Made by a program: the position numbers and the translations under genes. Below the pieces are notes generated by a model, which worked only from the letters and a program-made list of their open reading frames with translations, was not told where the DNA came from and did not search any database. DNA of 64,000 nt. Origin: Fagopyrum homotropicum (lineage: Eukaryota > Streptophyta > Magnoliopsida > Caryophyllales > Polygonaceae). Position 1 is the stretch's first letter; every line of letters begins with the position of its first letter. Positions 1-11,806 of this stretch are shown here, in pieces. The DNA lies in contig BSWB01000004.1 in assembly GCA_033239125.1 (NCBI GenBank), positions 60,759,501 to 60,823,500 of the forward strand, in the 5' to 3' direction.

Positions 1-1017
1 GCGTCTGCGGTTGCTATCTCCGTCTGAAGTAGAGGACCTCTGGAGGGTCTTTGGCGATGCAACCTTCTGGTGGTGGTTGGGCTACTTGAGCAAAGCTTTT
101 CAGGGCGTCTTAGTTGGTCTCCCCTGGGTTTGAGGGGCCTCCTTGATAGCCTACTCCGGCAGCTATCCGTTCGTGGTGATGGAGTCGACGGTGACCTGTT
201 GGTGGCTACGGTAGGCGGCGCTGAAGGTGCGAAGGGAGGACGGTTGTCTAGTGCTCTTGGCCCACATCCAGGCGGGAAGTCTCGGACGCACGAGACCCTG
301 GGTCTCCGGAGGGTGCCATACACAAGATCGGAAGCTTGGAGGAGGCTCGACAGGCGGACGCTGGTTGCTCCGGTGAGAGCGAGGGAGGGCGTTGATGCAG
401 GGGGGCACTGCGTGAGGGAGAGAAGGGGTGAAGACGTGGTTCTGCGTGGCTGAGAAGAGAGAACGAGGGTGAGGGATCTGGGGAAGTCACGCAAGAGGGA
501 GATCACAGGGGTCGGGGTAGGTGTTGTAAAGGGGAAGAGAGAGGGGTCCGGGTCTATGAGGGATAGGCTTACAAGGTCAGGGGTTGGGTAGCCTGGGGGG
601 CTAGGGCGGGTCTGGGCATAAGCTCAGCTAGGGCTGCTACTTTCACACAGAAAAGAAAATAGAAATAAAAGCAGGGAAAGACTAGGAAGGGAAAAGGAGA
701 AAAACCCAGCTCGGCTGGGTTCGAACCCGAGACCTCCGGGTCAGAGATGGAGGGAAAAGAAAAATAAAAAGAAAGAGGAAAGAATAAGTAAAATAAATAA
801 AAATATAATAAGATAAAACAAATCTGATAAGGAATATCCGAAAGGGATTTTCGGAATTCTCGCACTTTTCCGTAAAATTTACCGAAAATATAATTATACT
901 TGGGAAAAAAAATTTACGCTTTAAAAATATTTTTAAAATAAAATACTTGAGGTAATAAAATATCGATAAAAGGAGGAAAATAAATATCGAAACGCACCCA
1001 ATAAACGGGGCGTTACA
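1..1017 (-). repeat. 3' LTR of chromovirus A, cut by the window start
   Basis: On the minus strand the LTR begins TGTAACGCCCCG at 1017, directly after a purine-rich stretch (plus strand 1018-1032) that resembles the polypurine tract upstream of the 3' LTR of chromovirus B. The far end lies outside the window. The distal part (1-600) is GC-rich and has several open frames without recognisable protein, typical of LTR DNA. A palindromic B-box-like sequence near 716-740 is not part of a tRNA. Confidence 0.75.
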
Positions 1018-1253
1018 TTATATCCCCTAAAAACAAGTTTTGTCCCGAAACTTGCTATGCGTCGAACTTCTCGGTCCCTAAGGCCGAGGTAAGAACTCTC
1101 AACTAAGAAGGCTTAAACCTTTTAATCTAAACACATCATCTACTCAAACTACCAATGCAAGATAAAACATGTCATATAGCACATTCCCGCACACGACACC
1201 AACTACACATAACATCACGTATGCACATAACTCAACCAAGGAAAGAACTAGGT

Positions 1254-1523
1254 CTAACCCGTCGATTCTATCAATGCTACTAGATCAGCGAAAAACTCAA
1301 CCAAAGATACTATCCTCCGTCTTTGAGTTAGCCTCATCGGTCCCTTATTTGCCACTAGATCATCATGACTGACAACATGTCTCGGGTCATGTATGTACTC
1401 TTTCGATTGATACACATGAAACACCGGGTGAACACCCTCTACTCTCGGCGGCCACGCCAACCGGTAAACCACTTTCCCAACTTGCGCTAAGATCTCAAAA
1501 AGGTCCGATATATCGGAACTCAA
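1254..1523 (-). pseudogene. Integrase C-terminus remnant of chromovirus A
   Basis: The minus-strand frame contains a block resembling the conserved integrase C-terminal region of Tekay/Del-type chromoviruses (VYRLAWPP, EGVHPVFHVYQ, YIHDPRHV). The same block is seen in chromovirus B at 35625-35800. The HHCC and DDE core are absent. It lies about 240 bases upstream of the 3' LTR on the minus strand, where an integrase end belongs. Confidence 0.8.
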
Positions 1524-1559
1524 CTTCCTTCTCGGGTCTTTCTCAATGAAGCATTTTCA

Positions 1560-2306
1560 TTATGTTTCTTCTTTGCTTGTCTCTAACACAGGATCGAACT
1601 TCCAATTTACAGCTTTGGCTTTGGTTCTTGTCATACAACTTCTCTCTTCTTCGAAAGTAGACAAAAATATCTCATCAGGGGCATTAGTAAGCCCATATGG
1701 AATCTCTAAAACTCGTAGTGACCAAGGTTGTCCGGAATGTTGTATTTGCAATATCCGAGTTTCGAATTCTCAATTGGTGGCAATGAGACCTTAAATCATT
1801 CTTAGAAGAGACTACCGACCCTTGCAATTGGTCGAGTAGATCCTCTATCCGTGGTGAGGGATACTTGGTTCTTCATTGTTATCTTGCTAGGCTCACTGTA
1901 ATCGATGTACACACAGAGATAACCGTCTCTCTTTTCGCAAACGGGTGTTCTCCATAACAACTTCAAATTAAGAGTTTAAGATATGTTCCAATATGAACTT
2001 CAAATCAAGATTTCAAGATATATTCCCATATGAGCTTCAAATCAAAAGTTTAAGATAACGCTGGTGTTCTCTCCAATAGTGCATTGGTTCTAATGAACCT
2101 TTATAAACAAGTCCTTGCAACTGGTCGTTCAAATGCTTTTTCAACTCACGTATCTTCACACGTGTCATCCCACACGGCGCCGTGGATATCGGAGTTGCGT
2201 TAAGATCATCTTTAGGGGCAAAATCCACATTCCGATGTACTGGGATCCGTGATACCTCAGATTTCATCTTTTCTCTTCCCGACAAATATCGTAATAACCG
2301 ACACAA
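1560..2306 (-). pseudogene. Reverse transcriptase remnants of chromovirus A
   Basis: The frame at 2037-2306 matches the region just before and at the start of Ty3/gypsy RT (HRNVDFAPKD, TPISTAPCGM, RELKKHLNDQLQGLVYKGS). Compare the intact form in chromovirus B around 20381-20500. Nearer the 3' LTR, 1560-1751 contains PYGLTNAP, which resembles the PFGLTNAP box of RT. The stretch between them is too short, so the RT core has been deleted, and RNase H plus the integrase core are also missing before 1523. The second match is short and less certain. Confidence 0.6.
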
Positions 2307-2571
2307 TCTTGTCTTATCACTTTACAAATGGTCATGACACAATTGATCTACCCCGATCTATTGAGGTAACGTCCTTCAGACTCGTGTATTGTTCCATCTT
2401 TATCTACAATGTAGACCGTCCTCTTTCAAAGATTCTTCATCTCCTAAACTCGAGAGACTTGCTTGAGTCTTCCGACTTTTGGGGCCTTGCTTAAGCTATC
2501 GGACTTAATTTATTTCCTTATGTAATGTCATTCTGACTGTAGAGGTTCTAACCTCAATCTTTCATATACTT

Positions 2572-4398
2572 TGATAACACGATTTATGATGTTAGTTTAG
2601 GCATCCATTTAGATAGTTTTTCCCGTTATTCATGCATAGTTTGGCATTAGTTCATGACATTTACGTTTAATTCATGTATATTGTCGAGATAGACGTCTAC
2701 ACGCACTATTGTCGGTTTTGTAGGTATTTTGTGGAGCTTTTGGAGCTTAATCGATACATTCGAGGATCATTCCTCGCGATGACACACTTCCGGACTCATT
2801 AAGAAGCAAGCTAGGAGCTAAGGAGAACACATAGGACCTTGTTGGTGCATGCCTTGCACCAACTCATGGCTTAACGGTCAAAAGAGTGCTGTCTGAGAAA
2901 AACCATGGTCCAGACCCATATTCCACGCCCGTGGTTTTGATCGTGGTTCTCTTTGGATAGCTGTGACAACTGTCCCACGATTTCCATAACCGACTCTTGC
3001 CCTTGATGGAGGATATAAGTGGTCCTGCAGGCTGATTCTCTCACACATCATTTCCCATACTCTCTCATTCTACACAATTCCATTGGAGGCTACTCTTGGA
3101 GGGGAGCAAAAACACTCTCATTTGGAGAAGTAGAAGAAGAACATTAGTTTTAGAGTTTTCATAGTTTTTGAGAGATTATTTAGTGAACTTGTTGAAGACA
3201 TTTGCAAAGCTTTGTAAGGAACGATTTGTACCTTCTTTTGAAGGGTTGTAACTCTTTCTTAACATTTATTCAGCTTGGTTTTCTTGTTCTACTTGTTTCA
3301 TCTCTCTTTCATTTCATTTTCTTACTATGGAAGCCATGAATGTATGCTTGTTGAGTTTGATTGTTAAAATGCATGTTGTTAGCTAAATAGATGCGATTCT
3401 AGGGTAATGGAGTGATGGTTATGGCTTGGACTATGATAGAATAGACTTAAATGTATCTTTGGATGAATTGCTTGCTCGAACTTAACTGCTGTTGAAAATC
3501 ACGGGTTGTTCTTCCCCTTCCACGGCCGTGGTTCTTGATGATCTGCCAGTGATTTTGTCTGTTGTGCTTGTATTGATGAATCTGAATGTTAGGATGTTAG
3601 ATTATTGAATCCTAGTGTTTGTTAAGCATAATCTATCCTAGGGTGACCTAATGCTAGAAATCTAAGTGAGAGAAGAGACTTACCCGGTAATTCTCGCTCT
3701 TAGGTACCGAAGATGATGAACTCTAGGTAGTAGTGAGCCTCATAAGCCGCTATTGGACTGAATGTGCTAGGATTGATGTTTAGGACTTGCCTTCCCGAGA
3801 CTTACCCCGTAAGGAGAGGTTAGACCCCTAGATAGCAATCCGGTTTGTGTAGATTTCCCAACCTTAGGCTCCTAGAGACTTACCCGGTGATAGGACCTTA
3901 GGTGCGGGATTAGTGGATCATGAGACCTACCCGGTGATTGACCCCATTTGAGAAACATTCCTTCTCAACATACCATAGCTAGTCCAAGGTTGATTAGAAG
4001 CTTGAGTCCAATGCCATAACCGGAATTCCTAACCCCTAGAATCTGCTTTTCTCTCTTTGATCACATATCTCGTGTTTGTTTTGCTTGTTTGTGTTGCTAG
4101 CTTAGTTGTTCGTTTGATTTGTCAATCTTGCATGAGTTGTGATCCTTGCTTGATCACCACAAAACCAATAAAATACATTGTGATTTTCTTTTCTTTTATC
4201 CTTTCACTTTTCTTAGACTAGATTTACACTATCCTTAGTCACTTATTTGATTCGATTTCACCTTAGTCTTTGTGTTCGACCTCGGAATACTATCCTTACT
4301 ACAAAACGACCCATACACTGTGGGTTCGCTAGGAGTTAGGAAAATTATATCGAGTTATAAATTTAAGACTTTTGCGTGCTACAAATATTAGCGTAACA
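2572..4398 (+). repeat. 5' LTR of Athila 1
   Basis: It starts TGATAACACG, ends GTAACA, and matches 13462-15287 almost throughout. It carries two palindrome clusters (about 2900-2950 and 3496-3556) and four copies of a GAGACTTACCCGGT-like motif starting at 3675, 3797, 3875 and 3922. Short frames inside it have no recognisable protein. Confidence 0.95.
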
Positions 4399-4404
4399 AG
4401 TTTT

Positions 4405-4422
4405 TGGCGCCGTTGCTGGGGA
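4405..4422 (+). promoter_or_regulatory. Primer binding site of Athila 1 (tRNA-Asp type)
   Basis: TGGCGCCGTTGCTGGGGA differs at one base from the sequence seen in Athila 2 and Athila 3 (TGGCGCCGTTGCCGGGGA). That sequence is complementary to the 3' end of plant tRNA-Asp, as known for Athila elements. It lies six bases after the LTR. Confidence 0.85.
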
Positions 4423-4540
4423 CTAGGTCTAGATTGAATCATTGTTTGTGATTGTTTATAGTGTAGGTCTTTCTTGTTGCTTTTGATCTTGTTTGGTTTG
4501 TGTCTTTGAATTTTAAGGACATCTCTCATTCTTTAGGTGC

Positions 4541-7300
4541 ATGCGAAGATCTCGTGGCAAGGATTTATCTCCATTCGATCCCGAACCGGAGAAAACCCTT
4601 AAAGCTAGATCTAAGAGCATTAAGAAGAAGAAAGAGATGACCGCAAGAGATCTTCAAGCTGAGTTGGATGATGCCTTAGAGAAAATTAGGCTAAGGGATG
4701 AACTCTTGGAGAATGAGAGGAGACTTGTGACCGACGATATTAATATGGTCGTTTATACCCAATCAAAAGTAAATCCCGACTTAGCACTAAAGACAAGTAT
4801 AGTGGATAAGTAAGGGTCGAACCCAAGAGAGTTAAGGTGTTTTAGATGCAATTATCGATTATAGTAACAAGTAACAAGAAGGGGGGGGGGGGGTTTGGTT
4901 GAATTGATGCGCACAAGAACTTATGAAAATGATTAATACGATAAGTAAGACAATGATGGGTGAATCTACACTAGGTTGATTCTAAGCATGCAATTGCTAC
5001 TTTGGTGAGTTCCTTTTACAAGTTTTTAAGTAATCTCCCGTCCGATCATATATATGTGTTGAGCCAACCGGCATCAACACAACTTAACAGGTTAGTGTTC
5101 CGTAAACCTACAAGAACAAATAACAAGTTAGCTTTCAAACAAAGACTAAGGGATATAAAGAGAAGATTAATACCGTTAAACTTATCTTTATATTTGTGTT
5201 CCTTTTCTTTAAGTAATTACAACCCGTTATTACTTAAAGTTGCTACTAGATTAAAGACCCGGACCCGAAACCTATTAATCCTAGTTGTTTGCATGCACTT
5301 TAGAACCTAAGGTGATCAATCTCAAGCAATAGTAAACATACAATTAGATAATGGAGATCAAGGAAACACAAAGCATTACTGAATAAAAACTTATATTAAA
5401 AAGAACTTACAACCAAAGTAACAACGCAGCTTCAAACCAACCCAATGTAGCAAGGGAGTTAGCAACTCATTACAATGGAAAACTCTATTCTAAAATGGAT
5501 TTTTGTGTGGAAAAGCATGGATGATTCTAGCAATCAACCAAGGACTATTTATACTACAAAAGACACTTAATTAGGAGTAAATAGCCGGCCTTAAACAGCC
5601 ACCTTTAATGCCATAAAGGTGGTGTAAATAGCCGGAGTAAATCTTCTGGCGTTAAACCGCAGGGGCGGCCTTCAGGGACCGCAGGGGCGGTTTAGGCAGA
5701 ATCGCTTGATCTTCTTCAAGGCCGCAGGGGCGGCTAAGCAATTCCGCTAGGGCGGATCTTTAATGTTCTTCAACGTCTGACCCTTCGTCTTCCTGGCGTT
5801 TCTGATGCCGAGTTGCAGGGGCGTCCCTATGTCAGCACAGGGACGGTGACACAACCTCTTCGTCTTCTAGCTCCCAGGTTGGGGCGCAGGCAGGGACGCA
5901 GAGGGAGGCACAGGGGAACTGTTCTTCGTCTCTTCAGGGCAGGTCACCGCAGGGGCGCCAAGGAGTGGCGCAGGGGCGGTGGCAAGGCTCCACTAGGGCG
6001 GTGAGGCAACAGAAGCTTTGCTTCGTGATCGATCTTTACTCCTAAGTGCTTATAACTCCTTCCTTAGCTTCTTTTAGTCTTCTTCTTCTGGATCAAGGAG
6101 TTAGTAGCATAAACCGACACAAATGTAATAAAAAGACTCTAAAAACTACCCTAAATGATAGTGATTCCATCACCTATCAACTTGCCAATGAGAGGCAAGA
6201 AGCAACTAGGAGGGAAATTGAAGAGATTAGGCAAGCTCTTGTGCAAAGAGAGCTTAATCGTCAACAACCTCCTCCACCACCACCACCACCACCACCGTAG
6301 CCGGCAGTCAATATTCGGTTCGATCCAATCATGATTGAGGAGCCACAAACGTTAGGGCAACGTATGGATCCGGCCCAAAGAGTTCACCGTCCGGATGTAA
6401 ACTTAGGAGATCCCGCATCCCATGATTATGAGCTCCGCCCTCAAGTGCTACAAATGATCCGGCATAATCAATTTGGAGGGATGGAAAGAGAGTCTCCTCA
6501 TCAACACTTGATGAACTATGAGATATTGGTGGAGACTCTAAGGCCGCCTAGATTAGAGAACAACAACCATAAGCTTAGGGCTTTTTCCTTCTCACTTAAG
6601 GATAAAGCCTTGGCTTGGTATCAATCCATTCCACTAGGGCGTGTGAGTACTTGGGAGGAGATGACAACCGAGTTCTTGACAAAGTTCTTCCCACCTTCTA
6701 AGACAACCGAGCTAAGAGGGAAGATCAATGCCTTCGTGATGAAGGATAGAGAGAGCCTATTTAAGTCTTGGGAGAGGTTCAAGGACCTCCTCCTAGATTG
6801 TCCACACCATGGGATACCGAAGATAGAGCTATTGGAGATTTATTTCAAGGGGCTTGATAAGGATAGTCAAGTCAAGCTCCAATCGCTTTCCGGTGGAACA
6901 TTCACGGAGAAGAATGTCGATGAGGCTTGGGAGTTTGTAGAGAAGCAAGCCTTGGTGATAGAGAAGTACTCCCATAGGAAGAGTGATGGGAGGAAACCGG
7001 GAGTATATGAAGTGAGTGAAGTCACCATGAGCAACTACAATCTCGATGCAATCAACAATGAGCTAAAGTCTTTCAGGGAGCTGTGTGCTACAACCTTGAA
7101 GAATCAAGCTAGTCCTCAAGTGCAAGTGCAAGCCAATTTGGCTTCCAAAGAGGAGGACATTAACTACATGGGAAGGGGCAACTTCAACAATTATCAAGGC
7201 CCTAGGAACTTCAACAATAGCAGCCGGCAATACAACAACTACCGGCCTAATCACAACCATCCCGGTTTTTCCTATTCTAACCCGGATAGTGCCTTGAACC
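4541..7300 (+). pseudogene. gag of Athila 1, split by a solo LTR
   Basis: The frame opens with MRRSRGKDLSPFDPEPEKTL, matching the gag starts of Athila 2 and 3, followed by a charged coiled-coil-like segment. It is interrupted at 4727 by the solo LTR and continues in frame from 6185. A proline run (about 6268-6297) ends at a TAG (6298-6300). The capsid-like core runs about 6430-6970 (KALAWYQSIP, TKFFPPSKTTELRGKINAF, LLDCPHHGIPK). An Asn-rich segment follows at 7150-7290. No CCHC zinc knuckle is visible, as in the other Athila copies here. Two lesions, the insertion and the stop, inactivate it. Confidence 0.88.
4728..6179 (-). repeat. Solo LTR nested in the gag of Athila 1
   Basis: A 1452-base sequence runs TG to CA with a perfect ACTTG duplication (4723-4727 and 6180-6184) and no internal region, so it is a solo LTR. 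The orientation is minus: the sequence near 4790-4810 is the reverse complement of the GTTCGACC-type block seen near the 3' end of the Athila LTRs. It has a run of 13 G (4881-4893) and a GC-rich part (5640-6000) with repeated CCGCAGGGGCGG palindromes. The short frames in that part (for example 5813-6004) come from these repeats and are not genes. Confidence 0.85.
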
Positions 7301-7699
7301 CCCCCGCTTCCACAAGCGCAACACCACCTCCTAAGGCTTCACAAGAGCCTCCACCCGGTTTTGCTCAACCTCCAAAGGATAGAACCGAGATGATGTTTGA
7401 ACAATTGCTTAGAAGGTTGAGTGGACTTGAGAGCACGGTGACATCTATTTCTAAAGCTCAAAAGGTGCTAGAAGCACAAGTGTTCCAAAAGGCGGGTGAA
7501 GCACAAAGGGATCCGGGAAAGCTTCCCGGAAGGACCGAGGACAATCCAAGAGGCCAGGCCATTACAACAAGGAGTGGGATGAGCATGAAAGATCCCTTAC
7601 CTAAAGGGAACGACAAGGGAAAGCAAGTGGTAGTGGAGGAAGAGACATTGCAAGAAGAAGGAGGCAAGAGCAAGGATGATGAGCCAACATATGTGGCAC

Positions 7700-8400
7700 C
7701 ACCTCCATACAAGCCACCACTACCATTCCCACAATCACGAGCAAGAGCTCGTTTGGATAAGCATTTTGGTAAATTCATTAAACTCATGTCTAAATTGCAT
7801 ATTAACATTCCGTTCATGGATGCTATTCTAGGTATGCCGGCCTATGGAAAGTTTTTGAAGGAGATACTCTCCAACAAGAGGAAGTTGGAGGAGTATGGAG
7901 AAGTTAGGATGACAAAAAGATCTTCGGAGTTGATTCAAACTATGAGGGAGGAGATGCCTCCTAAGCTAAGAGACCCGGGATCTTTTTGTGTGCCAATTGG
8001 GGTTGGAGAAGTGCAATATGAAGCCCTATGTGATCTTGGAGCAAGTGTAAGCATTATCCCGCTTGCACTTTATAACAAGGTTGGGCTAGGAGAGCCAAAG
8101 CCGGTCAAGATGAGCCTCTATATGGCGGACCGTTCAATCACTCACCCCGTAGGAATCTTAGAGGATATACCGGTTCAGCTTGGGAAGTTCTATGTGCCAA
8201 TAGATTTTGTTGTCTTGGACAACCCGGCGAACTACCCAGTTCCTATCATTTTGGGAAGGCCATTCTTAGCCACCTCCGGATGCTTAGTGGATTGCAAAAA
8301 TGGAATCCTCTCCTTCAATATAGGAGAAGAGAATATCAAATTCAAGCTATCCACAATGATGAAGGGGCCAACCCTTGGTGAAGATGTCGAGCAAGAGGAG
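7700..8400 (+). pseudogene. Aspartic protease region of Athila 1 pol
   Basis: The frame runs on from gag. A conserved stretch (FPQSRARARLDKHFGKFI, about 7725-7780) precedes the retropepsin-like domain. There the active-site region reads CDLGASVSIIPLALY (about 8025-8070) and the flap or C-terminal part reads PVPIILGRPFLATSGC (about 8236-8285). In Athila elements CDLGAS stands where other retropepsins have DTGA or DSGA. The segment itself is open; the polyprotein around it is broken. Confidence 0.85.
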
Positions 8401-8565
8401 TCTAGAGAAGTTGTGAGCTCGATCTTGATCAAGGAACCACTTGAGAAGGTTCTTAGCTTGAGTTTGATGGAGGAAGGAGTTGAGGATGATTGCAATGAAG
8501 AAATCAAGGCTTTGGATGCATTGGAAAAGGAGACAAGTGCTGAATTTGAAGTGCACGAAGTTATG

Positions 8566-8712
8566 CTGAACCACTGTAGGAACCACGGCCTGGGAGGGGG
8601 AACCACGGCCGTAATTTTGCCCGTGGAACTCTCTGGAATGCTCAAATGTGCCAGCTTCTCAGATTCCACGACCGTGGTTTTGCCAAACACCGTAATTTCG
8701 CCCGTGGTTTCT
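8566..8712 (+). repeat. Palindrome cluster in the protease-RT linker of Athila 1
   Basis: Several copies of the CCACGGCCGTGG-type palindrome and of its half-sites (CCACGG, CCGTAATT, CCCGTGG) lie within the open frame between protease and RT. The same position in Athila 2 (26246-26435) and Athila 3 (50112-50215) carries a cluster built from that element's own palindrome. Confidence 0.8.
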
Positions 8713-8823
8713 TTAGAAAATGCCTTAGTTATTGATCAAGCTTCAAGGAGTCTTGGGGAGTCTTCCATGGCTTTGGAATCATCTCAACCTACATTTTATG
8801 GATCGTCTCCAACCGATAAAGGT

Positions 8824-10360
8824 CCACCTAAACTTGAACTTAAGCCCCTCCCCTCTCATTTAAAATATGCTTTTCTTGTTGAAAATTCTACTTATCACGT
8901 GATTGTTAATGCATCTTTGAATGATGATGAGCTTGATAGATTGTTGCATGAGTCGAGATTGCATAGGAGAGCTATAAGCTATACCATTGATGACTTAGTT
9001 GGCATTAAACCTTCCTTGTGCATGCATAAAATTTTGATGGAAGATAATCATAAACCTTCAATTGAACCTCAAAGGAGATTGAACCCTATAATGAAAGAGA
9101 TAGTCAAGAAAGAGATCCTTAAATTGCTAGATGCGGGAATCATTTTCCCAATTTTGGATAGTAAGTGGGTTAGTCCCGTACATGTTGTTCCTAAGAAGGG
9201 TTGTATGACCGTAGTAACTAATGAGAACAATGAACTAATCCCAACTAGAATGATTACGGGGTGGAGAATGTGTATTGACTATAGGAAACTAAATGTGGCC
9301 TCTAGGAAAGATCACTTCCCTCTTTCCTTCATTGACCAAATGCTAGAGAGATTAGCTCAACATTCACACTTTGTTACTTAGATGGCTATAGTGGGTTCTT
9401 CCAAAGCCCTATTCACCCGGATGACCAAGAGAAAACAACATTTACATGTCCTTGGGGAACTTGTGCATATAGGAGAATTCCATTTGGGTTGTGTAATGCA
9501 CCCGCCACCTTTCAAAGGTGTATGATGGCCATTTTTTCTGAATATATTGAAAACATCATGGAAGTGTTTATGGATGATTTCTCGGTTTATGGATCTTCAT
9601 TTGATGATTGCTTAGCTAACTTGTCTTCGGTGTTGAAAAGATGTGAGGAAACTAACCTTGTTTTGAATTGGGAGAAATGCCATTTCATGGTGAGTGAAGG
9701 CATTGTGTTGGGACATTTGGTTTCCCAACGAGGCATTGAGATTGATAGGGCAAAGATAGAAACAATAGAGAAGTTGCCACCATCTACCTCGGTGAAGGGG
9801 GTAAGGAGTTTCTTAGGGCATGCCGGTTTTTACCGGAGGTTTATAAAAGATTTCTCTAAAATTTCTAAGCCTCTCACTAACCTACTAATGAAAGATGTTG
9901 AGTTTGTTTTCTCCAGGGATTGTCTTGAAGCATTTTATAGGTTGAAGAATGCCTTGATCTCCGCCCCTATCATGCAACCTCCGGATTAGAGCCTTCCGTT
10001 TGAGATAATGTGTGATGCAAGTGATGTGGCCGTTATGGCTGTTTTGGGACAAAGGAAAGATGGGCTTACACATGCCATCTATTATGCTAGCAAGACAATA
10101 GATGATGCCCAACTCAACTATGCCACAACCGAGAAGGAGTTGCTAGCGGTGGTGTATGCCTTTGAGAAGTTCCGGTCATATCTTGTGGGAGCCAAGGTCG
10201 TTGTGTACATGGATCATACTGCGATCTGTTATCTCCTCACAAAGAAGGATGCCAAGCCTCGCCTCATTCGGTGGATCCTTCTCCTCCAAGAGTTTGAATT
10301 GGAAATTCGGGACAAGAAGGGTTCCGAAAATTCAGTGACGGACCATCTTAGTAGGCTCCC
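8824..10360 (+). pseudogene. Reverse transcriptase and RNase H of Athila 1
   Basis: RT begins around 9060 (KEILKLLDAGI, WRMCIDYRKLN) and has the catalytic FMDDFSVYGSS near 9564-9596. A one-base loss near 9372 shifts the frame just before the DGYSGF box. A TAG stands at 9987-9989, where Athila 2 has Trp, before RNase H (MCDASDVAV at 10008, TEKELLAVVYAF near 10130, VYMDHTAICYLL, VTDHLSRL near 10338). The RNase H acidic residues are still readable. A further TAG follows at 10572-10574 in the linker to integrase. Confidence 0.88.
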
Positions 10361-10399
10361 ACCATTGGAGATTGAAAGAGATGACATCCCAATTGATGA

Positions 10400-11744
10400 C
10401 TCATTCCGGGATGAGAAATTGCAAATGATGGAGGAGTGCCTACTTCAAGTGTCTAGAGGGAGTGAGCCATGGTATGCGGATATAGTGAACTACCTTGTGT
10501 GTGAAGAGGTGCCACCCGGTATATCCTATGCCCAAAGGGAAAATTTTTTGAAGGATGTGAGGCATTATTATTAGAGCGAGCCTCTCTTGTTCAAGAGAGG
10601 ACCGTATGGAGTCTTTAGGAGGTGCATTCCGGAGGATGAGGTGGAGAGTGTGATCCGCCATTGTCACTCCTTGCCATGTGGAGGACATGCTAGCTCACAC
10701 AAGACGTGTGAAAAGGTATTGCAATCCGGCTTTTATTGGCCTAACTTGTTTCGAGATGTGTAGAATTTTGTGCTAGCATGTGATGCTTGCTAAAGGACGG
10801 GCAATATCTCAAGGAGGAATGAGATGCCCTTGAAAAACATACAAGAGGTTGAAGTGTTTGATGTTTGGGGTATGGACTTCATGGGGCCATTCCCCTCTTC
10901 ATGTGGCAACCTCTACATTCTATTGGCGGTAGACTATGTGTCGAGATGGGTGGAGGCAATCGCCTCTCCCACAAATGATGCCAAAGTTGTGGTGCAGTTC
11001 TTCAACCGAGTCATCTTCCCTAGGTTTGGAACACCAAGAGTGATCATAAGTGATGGAGGGAAGCATTTCACCAATAGGAACTTTGGGACACTTTTGGCTA
11101 AATATGGGGTGACTCATAAGGTGGCAACACCTTACCATCCCCAAACTAGTGGCCAAGTAGAGATCTCCAACCGGGAGATAAAGGGGATACTTGAGAAGAC
11201 GGTTTCTAGGACAAGAAAGGATTGAGCTATGAAGCTCGATGATGCTTTGTGGGCTTATAGAACCTCTTTCAAGATACCGATTGGCACCACTCCCTACAAG
11301 CTACTTTATGGCAAGTCTTGCCACCTTCCGGTGGACATGGAGCATAGGGCGTATTGGGCCATAAGGTGGCTGAATTTTGACCTCAAGGAAGCCGGTGAGA
11401 AGAGATTGCTAGACATCAATGCTCTTGAGGAGATCCGGTTGGATGCCTATGAAAATGCCCGGATCTACAAGGAAAGGACCAAGCGTTGGCATGACAAGCA
11501 TCTCATCCTAAAGGAGTTGAGTGAAGGTGACCTTATCCTTTTATTCAACTCGAGGCTGCGGCTCTTCCCCGGAAAGCTAAAGTCAAGATGGACGGGTCCT
11601 TATGTGGTGAAGAAGATCTTTCCCCATGGAGCGGTTGAGATAGGAGGGGAGCATTGTGGAGATTTTAAGGTGAATGGGCACCGTTTGAAGAAGTATATCC
11701 CGGGAGCTCCGGTGGATATGATTGCCCCACTTCACCTTGAGTGA
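10400..11744 (+). pseudogene. Integrase of Athila 1
   Basis: An HHCC zinc region (IRHCHSLPCGGHASSHKT to CDAC, about 10650-10795) is followed by the DDE core: VWGMDFMGPF near 10863, IISDGGKHF near 11040, and QVEISNREIKG near 11150 with the Glu. A C-terminal domain (LFNSRLRLFPGKLKSRWTGP) ends with TGA at 11742-11744. In-frame stops at about 10762, 10792 and 11224 break it. All three can be explained by single C-to-T or G-to-A changes from Gln or Trp codons. Confidence 0.88.
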
Positions 11745-11806
11745 CACTTCACCTTGAGTGAGACGCCCCCGAATTTGGTCAAGCTAATGACCTTAAAGAA
11801 GCGCTT

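Noticed and set aside
70..453. A 127-codon open frame, with antisense frames at 163-490
   Set aside because: GC-rich LTR sequence of chromovirus A with low stop frequency; no recognisable protein and frames open on both strands.
712..745. GGTTCGAACCC-type sequence resembling a tRNA T-arm
   Set aside because: No acceptor, D-arm or anticodon arm can be placed around it; such palindromic B-box-like sequence is common in chromovirus LTRs.
5813..6004. Small Arg/Gly-rich open frame
   Set aside because: Produced by the repeated CCGCAGGGGCGG palindromes inside a solo LTR; no independent evidence of coding.
6268..6297. Proline run read as a possible separate proline-rich protein
   Set aside because: It is a CCA/CCT simple repeat within the gag frame of Athila 1.
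7458..7817. Minus-strand frame of 119 codons in Athila 1, and a similar one at 8232-8690
   Set aside because: Antisense shadows of the gag-pol frame; no separate motif.
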